This document shows positions 44,486-53,206 of a stretch of DNA of 64,000 nucleotides, piece by piece (position 1 is the stretch's first letter; the number at the start of each line of letters is the position of its first letter). The notes beneath the pieces were generated by a model. The model was not told the DNA's origin. It made no database searches and worked only from the letters and a program-made list of their open reading frames with translations. Made by a program: the position numbers and the translations under genes. Origin of the DNA: Candidatus Poribacteria bacterium (lineage in GTDB: Bacteria; Poribacteria; WGA-4E; WGA-3G); contig JAPOZO010000056.1 of assembly GCA_026706025.1 (NCBI GenBank), forward strand, positions 1-64,000, in the 5' to 3' direction.

Positions 44486-45517
44486 ATGAAAATGATGCAG
44501 TTGTTGATCTTTGCTATATTGATCCTGTTGGTGTTGAATGTTAGCGTTTCTCCGATTTTCGCAAAAGCCCCGACAACGCCGAAAATCCTATTTACCTCCG
44601 CGCGAGATGGCAACTACGAAGTCTATATCATGAATCCGGATGGTAGCGAAAAGGTGAACCTAACCCGACATCACGCACATGATCTGGGTGCCGTCTGGTC
44701 TCCTACTGGCGAGCAGATTCTTTTTGTCTCGGATCGCGGGGGTAAGCGAGATTTATATTTCATGAACTCAGACGGCACCAATGTCCGACGCGTCTTTAAA
44801 TCCAAAACAGAGACCCGTAGAGAAGATCCAACGTGGTCACCCGATGGTAAACAGATTGCTTATTGGTACCTCAACGGAAAGGACGGACCGAGCGGTGTTT
44901 ACATTGCTACCTTAGGCAAACAAGATGCCGAATATTTCGTGTTGGGTTCGGATCCAGCATGGTCGCCGGATGGCAGAGAAATCGCTTGTGGTGCGGCTGA
45001 ACCCGGGCGCACCTGGCTTATATTAGCCAACGTCCGCACACAAAAGTACGCGCGACTTTTACCTAAGAAAGCATTACCTTGGCAACGAACTCCATCCTGG
45101 TCAGCAACAGGCGATAAACTCGTCTTTGTCGGAAACAACGCTCCGTTACCGGTCATTCCGGAACTGGATCTGGACAATGCAAAAGCACTGCACAACGCAT
45201 GGAAGGACAAACAGACCATCTTCATTGTGAATCGCGATGGCACTGGTCTCCAACAACTCGTTGATGAAGCCGGTGAGGAAGTTTGGGCACCTGAGATATC
45301 CCCGAATGGTGAACAAGTTCTTTATACACAACGAACGAATGTTGAGAACCAGATCTTTGAACTTGATGTAAACAGTGGGATTCGGACCCAGCTGACACAT
45401 ACTTCACGGAATTTTGGTGGCGACTGGTTTGATCCCGCGTATACGCTACCGGTATCACCGAAACCCCACTTACTCACCACAACATGGGCAGACGTGAAAA
45501 CCCACAAACCGCATTGA
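44486..45517 (+). CDS. Secreted PD40 propeller protein, operon gene 4
   Basis: 343 aa. Shares long stretches with gene 2 (NYEVYIMNPDGSEKVNLTRH). Tail VSPKPHLLTTTWADVKTHKPH: the tag is kept but extended. Ends at a true TGA stop. No terminator hairpin with a T-run follows, but a structured repeat begins 77 bp later. Confidence 0.85.
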   Translation: MKMMQLLIFAILILLVLNVSVSPIFAKAPTTPKILFTSARDGNYEVYIMNPDGSEKVNLTRHHAHDLGAVWSPTGEQILFVSDRGGKRDLYFMNSDGTNVRRVFKSKTETRREDPTWSPDGKQIAYWYLNGKDGPSGVYIATLGKQDAEYFVLGSDPAWSPDGREIACGAAEPGRTWLILANVRTQKYARLLPKKALPWQRTPSWSATGDKLVFVGNNAPLPVIPELDLDNAKALHNAWKDKQTIFIVNRDGTGLQQLVDEAGEEVWAPEISPNGEQVLYTQRTNVENQIFELDVNSGIRTQLTHTSRNFGGDWFDPAYTLPVSPKPHLLTTTWADVKTHKPH

Positions 45518-45594
45518 AAACAGATACATAAATTCTTCTTCGCTGGCGGGGTTTCATGAAGATTAAAATATTAATTCGGTAATTTTTAGGAAGT

Positions 45595-45698
45595 CCGGTT
45601 CGGTTAGGAATGCAGATCGCATGAATCAACGGTATGAATGCCTTATGGGCATTCCCCGGGGTGAGTACACCGCAAAACCGAACCTACCGGGCCTGGGG
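45595..45698. repeat. Structured 104-bp repeat, copy 3
   Basis: Nearly identical to 18847-18950, including the inner GAATGCC/GGGCATTC hairpin. Downstream of the PD40 operon. Confidence 0.8.
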
Positions 45699-45967
45699 AA
45701 ATATAGAATTACCGAAATATTTTCTTAAACTTCAACTAATCCCGCCTCTTTCCTGTATGCGCCCTTAACTTAGGTATAGACACCATCCGTTAATGCCTCC
45801 TTTGCTGATGATTAATGGCACTTCCCATGACTGCTAACCACTAACAACTTGCGACTAAATACTCCCATGTTCCCACCTTAGGACATACGTAGACTGTTAG
45901 TATGTGATATAATACTAATGGTCCTCCTCGAAAAGAAACGTCCAATAATCCTGAAATTCATTTTTTT
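45699..45967. other. Intergenic region upstream of sigma 3
   Basis: No ORF with protein character. Contains an extended -10 (TGATATAAT at 45905-45913). The ECF-type motif F follows. Confidence 0.45.
45905..45913 (+). promoter_or_regulatory. Extended -10 promoter upstream of sigma 3
   Basis: TGATATAAT, about 130 bp before the ATG at 46044. Together with motif F it suggests two start points. Confidence 0.4.
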
Positions 45968-45994
45968 GCACCAGTTTGACCCATAAGTCGCGTC
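45968..45994 (+). promoter_or_regulatory. ECF-type promoter motif F
   Basis: GCACCAGTTTGACC then GCGTCACTGGTG, 22 bp start to start, 50 bp before the sigma 3 ATG. Confidence 0.6.
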
Positions 45995-46043
45995 ACTGGT
46001 GTTAATCCGGAATGATGCATGCTCCTTTCCCATGGGATAACTG

Positions 46044-48962
46044 ATGAAAAACGACGATGCTAAACTCATTCAACGCGTTCTCGCTGGTGATGATACTGCG
46101 TTCTCCGTGCTTGTGAGAAAATACCAAAAGCCGGTGCACGCGCTGGCGTGGCGGAAGATTGGCGATTTCCACATCGCCGAAGAGATTACGCAGGACACTT
46201 TCCTGAAAGCATACCAGAAATTGGCGATGCTTAAGGAGCCACAGCGTTTTTTGAGTTGGCTTTATGTGATCGCGACGAACCACTGCAAGGCATGGTCGCG
46301 TAAGAAACGTTTGCGGACAGAGTCGCTGGAAAATACGAGTAGTACAACGTTGGAAAAAGCAACCTATTCGGGATATGTTATTTCGGAAAATGAGCAGACA
46401 GCGGTAGAAGCACAACGCGAGGTCGTCAAAGCGTTGCTTGCCAAGCTTCAGGAGAGTGAACGCACAATTGTAACGTTACGTTACTTCGGCGAGATGTCGA
46501 GTGCAGAGATAGGAGAATTTTTAGGAATATCCGCAAATACGGTTCGGAGTCGTTTGCGCCGGGCGCAGCAACGTTTAAAGAGGGAGGAACCCATGATACG
46601 AGAGGCTTTAGAAAACTTCCAAATCACACCAAATCTCACAGAGAATATCATGCGTGAGATTTCGCGTCTAAAACCCGCTACACCGTCTGGTAGCAAACCG
46701 TTAATTCCGCGGGCAGTTGGTGTTTCTACGTTAGCAGTTATCTTCTTGATGTTGGGTGTCGGTACGCAATACTTATCCCGCTTCCAAAAGCCGTATAGTT
46801 TTGATGCTGCATCTGAGATGACGGTTGAATTTATTGAGGCACCAATTGTGCTAAACCTTGAATCCAAACCGGATGTTCGGACACAATTCGGAAGTTCTGA
46901 TGCGCTTAGTAAAAACGAAGGTACCGGACAACAACCTGACGATCATCCAGTCCTATTTGCAGCTGCACCGGTAGTTGAAACAGAAGAAGTAACTGTTGCC
47001 GATGAACCCGAGCGCGATATTACCTTGATTGTCAATACTACAGCGGAAGGTGGAGGGCATTTGGCAGAAGGAACTTTCAATCTTAGGAACACCGATAAGG
47101 CTTTGACATCCACAACTTATTCTACTAGTGGTCGAGGGAGTGGAAGAAGTGGTGGCGTTGATCCATCGCCGCGGTATATGCTGTTCTCTTATGTTAACCA
47201 CAAGGGGATAGTCCTTCTCGAGTTCCCCTTAAGTATAGGAAATACTTGGACGCAAGTAGGTCGCTTCGGTCGATGGTACATAAGAGCGAAAACAAGTTTG
47301 GAAAACTATGAGCAAGTAGAAGTTTCCGCAGGGACCTTCCGTGAGTGTCTTAGGCATAAAACTGTTTTCACAGGTGTTGAAACCGACTCCGAACTGGAGA
47401 GTGCATTGGCAAATGGCACGCGCTATTTGTGGTTCGCCAAGGGCGTTGGAATCGTAAAAATGCGCTTTGAACATACCAATGGCATTGTAACGGAAGCCGA
47501 ATTGCTGGAATACAAGGTCCCAGCCAACGCCACGGAGTACCTCCCTTTGCAGATTGACAACACATGGAGCTACAAATGGCAAAGCAGTTATCAGGACAAA
47601 GCGGCCATCGAAACGTGTTATGTTGTCAATTCAAGTGCCGTTTCAAGGCAGCAAGATACAACACCTCCAAAAGTGGAGAAGACTATTCCCAACTTATCTG
47701 AGAAAGTTTCGACGGATCTAAAGGAGATCCGAATTGCTTTCAGTGAAAGAATGAGAGGTATCGATGTGACGTTTGCTGGGGTCCCGGTTGATGATATCCG
47801 GTGGGAGGATGGCAACACAACCCTCGTTATTTCATTTAAACAACACCTCGCGGCTTCAAAAATTTACCGGCTCATATTGGGCGTTGATGGAAATATCAAA
47901 GATATAACAGGCAATCCGTTAGATGAACACACGCTTCTCTTCACAACCAAAGGTCCAGAACCAGTTACACGTACTTTTGTGGATATGACACCCGTTCCTG
48001 TAACAAATATTGAAGAACTTGATCTCTCAAGTGAGCTGCTTTGCCGCGTCTCAACGGACCTTACAGATGGCTTTGCTTTTCCATATTATCTGTTTATTCC
48101 ACACCGGATAGATGCTAACAAACCGATCCATCTCCTGGTAGAGCCGTGCAATACAGGGTATGGCGACAATTTTAAAAGACTTGATAGGAAAGTGAAAGCA
48201 TTCACAGAGGCATCTCATGCGACTGTCATCGCAAGAAAACTGAAAATCCCATTGCTTGTCCCTGTTTTTCCGCGGCCCGGCGGGGACCAATGGCAACTCT
48301 ACACACATGCTTTGGATAGGGATACACTCCTGCTAAAAGAGGGTGGACTCAGGAGAATTGACCGGCAACTCATCAAAATGATAGATCATGCACAACGACT
48401 GCTACGGCACAACGACGTGAAAATGAATAAAAAGGTTTTCATGAATGGGTTTTCGGCTTCTGGAACGTTTACCAATCGGTTTGCGATTTTACATCCAACG
48501 GTTGTCCGCGCTGTCGCAACTGGTGGAATCAACGCTATTCCAACCTTCCCAACGGATCGCTGGAACGATGCTACAATGCGTTACCCAGTCGGAATTGCTG
48601 ACATAAAAACAATCACTGGCATTGATTTTGACGAAGTAGCATATCAGCAGGTTTCTCAGTACATCTATATGGGAGCTCTTGATGACAATGACACGATTCC
48701 GTTTCGAGATGGTTACGATGAAGTAGATGCCAAGTTAGTCAAAAGGCTGATTGGGGCTAAGATGATGCCGGATCGATGGGAGGTCAGTCAATCAATATAC
48801 AAGGCACTTGAGATTCCAGCACAGTTTGTTACCTATGAAAATACCGGGCATCAAATCAGGAGTGAGATGATTGATGATATTGTCGCCTTTTTCAAGGCTA
48901 ACTCTGGAGATGAGATTGTTGAGATCGTTCCTCATCAATATCTGCCTCCGTCTGGAGAGTGA
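46044..48962 (+). CDS. Membrane-anchored ECF sigma factor 3 with alpha/beta hydrolase domain
   Basis: 972 aa. Sigma-2/sigma-4 (about 5-190), TM helix about 219-241, conserved YSFDAASEMTVEFIEAP segment. Then an AGTFRECLRHKT/GVGIVKM domain (about 390-520, shared with sigma 7 and with 24602), an Ig-like Big_5 domain (about 545-640, TTPPKVEKTIP...LLFTT) and an alpha/beta hydrolase (about 650-960) with GFSASG (Ser804), Asp880 and His936, a plausible triad. The catalytic part would face outside. Natural substrate unknown. A LamG gene follows directly (2-bp gap). Confidence 0.83.
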   Translation: MKNDDAKLIQRVLAGDDTAFSVLVRKYQKPVHALAWRKIGDFHIAEEITQDTFLKAYQKLAMLKEPQRFLSWLYVIATNHCKAWSRKKRLRTESLENTSSTTLEKATYSGYVISENEQTAVEAQREVVKALLAKLQESERTIVTLRYFGEMSSAEIGEFLGISANTVRSRLRRAQQRLKREEPMIREALENFQITPNLTENIMREISRLKPATPSGSKPLIPRAVGVSTLAVIFLMLGVGTQYLSRFQKPYSFDAASEMTVEFIEAPIVLNLESKPDVRTQFGSSDALSKNEGTGQQPDDHPVLFAAAPVVETEEVTVADEPERDITLIVNTTAEGGGHLAEGTFNLRNTDKALTSTTYSTSGRGSGRSGGVDPSPRYMLFSYVNHKGIVLLEFPLSIGNTWTQVGRFGRWYIRAKTSLENYEQVEVSAGTFRECLRHKTVFTGVETDSELESALANGTRYLWFAKGVGIVKMRFEHTNGIVTEAELLEYKVPANATEYLPLQIDNTWSYKWQSSYQDKAAIETCYVVNSSAVSRQQDTTPPKVEKTIPNLSEKVSTDLKEIRIAFSERMRGIDVTFAGVPVDDIRWEDGNTTLVISFKQHLAASKIYRLILGVDGNIKDITGNPLDEHTLLFTTKGPEPVTRTFVDMTPVPVTNIEELDLSSELLCRVSTDLTDGFAFPYYLFIPHRIDANKPIHLLVEPCNTGYGDNFKRLDRKVKAFTEASHATVIARKLKIPLLVPVFPRPGGDQWQLYTHALDRDTLLLKEGGLRRIDRQLIKMIDHAQRLLRHNDVKMNKKVFMNGFSASGTFTNRFAILHPTVVRAVATGGINAIPTFPTDRWNDATMRYPVGIADIKTITGIDFDEVAYQQVSQYIYMGALDDNDTIPFRDGYDEVDAKLVKRLIGAKMMPDRWEVSQSIYKALEIPAQFVTYENTGHQIRSEMIDDIVAFFKANSGDEIVEIVPHQYLPPSGE

Positions 48963-48964
48963 AA

Positions 48965-49768
48965 ATGAAACGGATACTATTTCCTTTAATTTTTCTGCTA
49001 TTTACGGTGAGTCAAGTTTCTGCTGGGTTGAATGAGGGACTTGTTGTCTATCTTACTTTTGACAACGTAAGAGACAAGAAGGTTCTTGACGCTTCCGGCA
49101 ATAATCTCGATGCCGATGTCATCGCAAATGTAGATTTTATTAAAGGCAAATATGGGAATGGAATTCATATTGCTGCTGAGCCGGAAGGCGATGATTGCGT
49201 CCGTGTTCCTGTTGACGATCTGCTAAAAATCGAAGACGAGATAACGATGATGGCTTGGGTGTATCATGAGGATTGGGAAATCGCTTGGGGATCGTGGCTT
49301 GATAGAGGCAGTCAGGACCGGATTGATACGAAGCTGTCCTACAGCATGGGGTTCTTTGAAGCGCATATTCCATTCTGGGGCCCAAAAATCGGCATGATCT
49401 TGGGGACCGTTCAGGGGAGTTGGAAATTCATCACCACGGGTCCCATGAAAAATAAAAACTGGCATCACATCGCCGAGACTTACGATGGTAGGACCATGAG
49501 AATCTATCTGGATGGTATAATCCGTTCTGAGACCGTGGAGATCTTTGGATTCATGGGGACTAATGACTCAGAGTTACATATTGGATGCGCGGTAGGACAT
49601 CCGCGATATACCTTCAGGAACGGTTCGATTGACGAAGTAGGCTTATGGCGACGCGCCCTGATCCAAGATGAAATCAAGACGGCAATGCAGGACATCTTCG
49701 CGGTTTCACCGAAAGATAAAGTATCCACCACATGGGGTGATATTAAGAGAAGAACATTGATGCACTAA
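48965..49768 (+). CDS. Secreted LamG-domain protein (partner of sigma 3)
   Basis: About 267 aa from ATG 48965 (GGAGAG at 48954-48959). A GTG at 48959 overlapping the sigma stop is less likely. Signal peptide about 1-19. Concanavalin-like LamG fold (about 25-235, AWVYHEDWEIAWGSW, HHIAETYDG, IYLDG). Tail FAVSPKDKVSTTWGDIK. It probably binds a carbohydrate or protein outside the cell. A near-identical copy follows sigma 7. Confidence 0.85.
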   Translation: MKRILFPLIFLLFTVSQVSAGLNEGLVVYLTFDNVRDKKVLDASGNNLDADVIANVDFIKGKYGNGIHIAAEPEGDDCVRVPVDDLLKIEDEITMMAWVYHEDWEIAWGSWLDRGSQDRIDTKLSYSMGFFEAHIPFWGPKIGMILGTVQGSWKFITTGPMKNKNWHHIAETYDGRTMRIYLDGIIRSETVEIFGFMGTNDSELHIGCAVGHPRYTFRNGSIDEVGLWRRALIQDEIKTAMQDIFAVSPKDKVSTTWGDIKRRTLMH

Positions 49769-49791
49769 GTATGAATGCGTTTATTTTCTCC

Positions 49792-49812
49792 GGGCGGTGC
49801 CAAATGCCGTCC
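49792..49812 (+). terminator. Terminator-like hairpin after LamG gene 1
   Basis: GGGCGG pairs with CCGTCC (one G-U), followed by a pyrimidine-rich stretch (tttcctac). Paralogous to 63721-63742. Confidence 0.55.
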
Positions 49813-49869
49813 TTTCCTACCTTTATCTTCCTCTCTTTTCCACAAAAATTTCTCTTTTTTTTCAATTAA

Positions 49870-49896
49870 GCAACCATTTTGCACCTATCTTGCGTC
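49870..49896 (+). promoter_or_regulatory. ECF-type promoter motif G
   Basis: GCAACCATTTTG then GCGTCACTATAATT, 22 bp start to start, 52 bp before the sigma 4 ATG. Confidence 0.65.
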
Positions 49897-49947
49897 ACTA
49901 TAATTCGATGGGTTAGTAATTCAACTATCGCTTTCTGGAGGTGCCTG

Positions 49948-52785
49948 ATGAAAAACGAAGATGTTGCAATTATTCGACGCGTTCTCGCTGGTGATGAAGC
50001 CGCTTTTGCTGAACTTGTGAATAAATATCAAAAGCCGATTCACGCATTGGCTTGGCGAAAAATTGGGGATTTCCACATCGCTGAGGACATCACCCAAGAC
50101 GCTTTTCTGAAAGTGTATCAGAGACTTTCAACGCTGAAAGATCCGAACCAATTTTCTGGATGGCTCTATGTGATTACAGCAAACCTATGCGCCACGTGGC
50201 TCCGCAAAAAACGGATACAGACGCAACCGTTGGAGGACACAGAGACAGCGATGATACAGGAAGACGCTTATTCCCGACACGTCACCGAAGAACGGAGTAG
50301 AACCGCAGTTGAAGCACAGCGCGAAGTTGTCAAAAAGCTGCTTGCGAAGTTACAAGAGAGTGAACGCACAGTGATGACACTCTACTACCTTGGTGAGATG
50401 AAAGTTGAAGAGATTAGTCGATTTTTGGGCGTATCGGCGAGTACTATTAAAAGTCGTTTGAGGCGTGCGCGGCACCGTTTAAAAGAGGAGGAACCGATGA
50501 TAAGAGAAGCACTTGACCATTTCCAAATTACACCGAATCTCACAGAAAATATCATGCGCGAAGTATCGCGTCTAAAACCCGCTGCACCATCTGGTGGTAA
50601 ACCGTTTGTGCCGTGGGCAATAGGCGTTTCTACGTTAGCGGTCGTATTTTTGATGTTGGGTGTAGGCAACCGATACTTGTCGCGTTTCCAAAAGCCCTAC
50701 AGTTTCGATGCGACTTCAGAAATGACAGTGGAACTCATTGAAGCACCAGTGGTACTAAATCTTGAATCCAAACCGGATGTTCGGACGCAGTTGGGGAATG
50801 TCAACACGCCAAGCAAGAACAATGCCGCTAATCGACAGCCTAATGAGGTTTCGGCATCGGTTGCAGACGCAGAATCAGATGAAACAATTAAAGACTATTC
50901 TCAATGGGAACTACCGAAAGAGGCGAAAGCGCGTTTCGGGAAAGGCGGTATTAACGCGATCCAGTTTTCACCGGATGGCACACAACTTGCTGTCGGGAGT
51001 AACATCGGTATATGGCTGTACGATGTAGAAACAGGTGAAGAGAAGTCCCTACTTGCCGGGATGTGCCAATCCCTTGCTTTTTCGCCGGATGGTCGTTTCC
51101 TTGCGAATGGTGGCGGCATGTTTCGCGGGCAGGAACTCCAGTTGTGGGAAATGGCCGCAGATCGTAAGGTCCCGCTCATTGGTGGCCCTTTTGTCGGATC
51201 AGCATTGAAGTTTTCTGAAGACAGTCAAACACTTGTCGGTTTAGTTTGGACTGGAGACAGACTTGTCTGGTTAGATGTTGAAAGTGGGCAGGGCTCTGTG
51301 AAGAAGACCGAAGCAAAATTTGGCACGGGGATACCTTATCCTGATGTCTTCGCACTCACATACGATAAAATTGCGATTGGATGGGATGATGGGAAAATAC
51401 AGTTGTGGGATCCAAAAACGGGTAAAGTGTTATCGACGCTCGATGGACATGCAATGCCAGCGGATATGTCGGATGATAAAAGAGTCTTAGCGTTAGCATT
51501 TTCACCCGATGGTACTCGCCTCGCCAGTGGAAGCAAGGATAAGACGGTGCGCTTATGGGACCTCACCAACGCCGACGACGGAATTATCCTTCAAAAACAT
51601 ACCGGATGGACAAATGTGTTAGCGTTTTCGCCGGATGGAAAAATGCTTGCCAGTGGGAGTGTCGATAAGACGGTGTTGTTGTGGGATACTGCCACGGGTG
51701 AACTACTCGCGACGTTGGCTGGCAATACCAGTAGTATTAATGCGCTAACGTTTTCACCTGATAATAGCATGCTTGTAAGCGGAGGGGCGGATGGCACTCT
51801 CCGATTTTGGAATACAGAAACAGGAGCTTCGCTACCGCTCTATATCACAGGACACATGGCATCGATGAGAGCAGCGGCTTTCTTTCAGGGTAGTTCCACG
51901 CTTGTGGGCGTGGCATTTAATGGGGAAATTATCTTTTGGAATCTGAAAACGCCGCATAAGTCTATTGTTCATACGGCGGGTCATCGAGATTTGTTCTGGA
52001 CTTTGGCGTTTTCGCCGGATGGCACGAAACTCGCCAGTGTTGGTGCCGAGGGGAGCATAATCTTCGGGGCAGGTTTCGGTCTCGCCAGTTCGCGTCCAGA
52101 TTCTTTGATTCGTTTGACTGATGTCAGCACGGGGAGCGAATTGGCGACCCTTACAGATATTGAAGTCCCTTCAAATCTGACTTTTTCGCCTGATGGAAAA
52201 ATAGTAGCCTTTAGTAGTCACGGTAAAATTAGTTTGTGGAATACAGAAACAGGGATTTTAGTTGATACCGCTCTTCCGCCCGCGAGTGCTTTGGCATTCT
52301 CACCAGACGGGAAAAAACTCGTTACTGGCACTCAGGAGGGAGATGTTGAGATGTGGAATGCGGAAACCGGGGTTGCGGTAACTTCCTCTATAGAGCTTGA
52401 TGGTTTTAGCAATACTGTAGCACCTATCAGATCCTTGGTGTTCTCTCCAAATAGTACGCTGCTTGCTGTGGCAAAGGATGAAGGTATTTATTTGTTGGGA
52501 AGTAATAAAGAAATTCATCTTAAAGAGAGGTACCACCGTGGTGCCAGAACGTTAGTGTTTTCGCCAGATAGTACTGTATTTGTTGCTGGACTTAGATATG
52601 GCGACATTGAGTTATGGGATTTGATAAAAGGAAACAAACTTACTACACTCAATGGACATACAGAAGAAGTGAAGATGTTGGCATTTTCACCTGATGGTAA
52701 AACACTCGTCAGCACAGGGGCAGATGGCACAATTCTCTTGTGGGATTGGAATGAAGTCCTCGTGGATTCATCCGAAAGCGAATAA
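49948..52785 (+). CDS. Membrane-anchored ECF sigma factor 4 with WD40 propellers
   Basis: 945 aa from ATG 49948 (GGAGG at 49936-49941). An upstream in-frame TTG at 49879 lies inside the promoter motif and is rejected. Sigma-2/sigma-4 (about 5-190), TM about 220-243 (PWAIGVSTLAVVFLMLGVG), conserved YSFDATSEMTVELIEAP. WD40 repeats from about 333 to 940 (FSPDGTRLASGSKDKTVRLWD, about 13 repeats), enough for two propellers. Known: WD40-ECF fusions are described in Planctomycetes. Here the TM helix would place the propellers outside. Confidence 0.87.
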   Translation: MKNEDVAIIRRVLAGDEAAFAELVNKYQKPIHALAWRKIGDFHIAEDITQDAFLKVYQRLSTLKDPNQFSGWLYVITANLCATWLRKKRIQTQPLEDTETAMIQEDAYSRHVTEERSRTAVEAQREVVKKLLAKLQESERTVMTLYYLGEMKVEEISRFLGVSASTIKSRLRRARHRLKEEEPMIREALDHFQITPNLTENIMREVSRLKPAAPSGGKPFVPWAIGVSTLAVVFLMLGVGNRYLSRFQKPYSFDATSEMTVELIEAPVVLNLESKPDVRTQLGNVNTPSKNNAANRQPNEVSASVADAESDETIKDYSQWELPKEAKARFGKGGINAIQFSPDGTQLAVGSNIGIWLYDVETGEEKSLLAGMCQSLAFSPDGRFLANGGGMFRGQELQLWEMAADRKVPLIGGPFVGSALKFSEDSQTLVGLVWTGDRLVWLDVESGQGSVKKTEAKFGTGIPYPDVFALTYDKIAIGWDDGKIQLWDPKTGKVLSTLDGHAMPADMSDDKRVLALAFSPDGTRLASGSKDKTVRLWDLTNADDGIILQKHTGWTNVLAFSPDGKMLASGSVDKTVLLWDTATGELLATLAGNTSSINALTFSPDNSMLVSGGADGTLRFWNTETGASLPLYITGHMASMRAAAFFQGSSTLVGVAFNGEIIFWNLKTPHKSIVHTAGHRDLFWTLAFSPDGTKLASVGAEGSIIFGAGFGLASSRPDSLIRLTDVSTGSELATLTDIEVPSNLTFSPDGKIVAFSSHGKISLWNTETGILVDTALPPASALAFSPDGKKLVTGTQEGDVEMWNAETGVAVTSSIELDGFSNTVAPIRSLVFSPNSTLLAVAKDEGIYLLGSNKEIHLKERYHRGARTLVFSPDSTVFVAGLRYGDIELWDLIKGNKLTTLNGHTEEVKMLAFSPDGKTLVSTGADGTILLWDWNEVLVDSSESE

Positions 52786-52817
52786 TGGTAAACAGGTTGC
52801 GGAGGAGGTAATCATCT

Positions 52818-52846
52818 GCGGATTGCAGGTGCTTGCCTCCTTATCC
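52818..52846 (+). repeat. GCGGATTGCAGGTGCTTGCC repeat
   Basis: A 29-bp copy of the unit that occurs twice in tandem at 59144-59219. Lies about 30 bp after the sigma 4 stop. Confidence 0.6.
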
Positions 52847-53154
52847 TTGGTCCACTCAAACGTCTAATTAACCTCGCACCTCTCACGTTAAATCTCCGCA
52901 TTTGCTGTCATTCCCAGACGGTATTCAGATTTCTACACAGACGGAGTCTACTGAACTTACCGCCAATCAAATCTCCCCTGAAGATTTGCTGTCCCCGAAT
53001 CTGTATCCTTTTAGATAGATTTATGCTATAATTCTGCTAAGAGAAAGAAGTAGAAACAAATCCAACGACTACAGGTTCTCCTTATCCCTCGTTATCATCA
53101 GAACGGAATCTTAACCCTTTCTACACGAACCACTCCTATCTTTTGCAGAATTAT
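52847..53154. other. Intergenic region upstream of sigma 5
   Basis: No gene. It shares blocks with 59240-59400 (TATAATTCTGCTAA, then a related downstream part), so the upstream regions of sigma 5 and sigma 7 are homologous. Extended -10 TGCTATAAT at 53024-53032. Confidence 0.5.
53024..53032 (+). promoter_or_regulatory. Extended -10 promoter upstream of sigma 5
   Basis: TGCTATAAT, about 175 bp before the sigma 5 ATG. The corresponding TGTTATAAT lies at 59286-59294 upstream of sigma 7. Confidence 0.45.
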
Positions 53155-53181
53155 GCACCAGTTTGCCCCGTAAAAAGCGTC
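53155..53181 (+). promoter_or_regulatory. ECF-type promoter motif H
   Basis: GCACCAGTTTGCCC then GCGTCACTATAGC, 22 bp start to start, only 26 bp before the ATG at 53207. Confidence 0.65.
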
Positions 53182-53206
53182 ACTATAGCACGATCGGAGG
53201 GAATAC

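Noticed and set aside
49879-49947. TTG start for sigma factor 4
   Set aside because: It lies inside promoter motif G. The ATG at 49948 has a good ribosome site and matches the paralogue starts.
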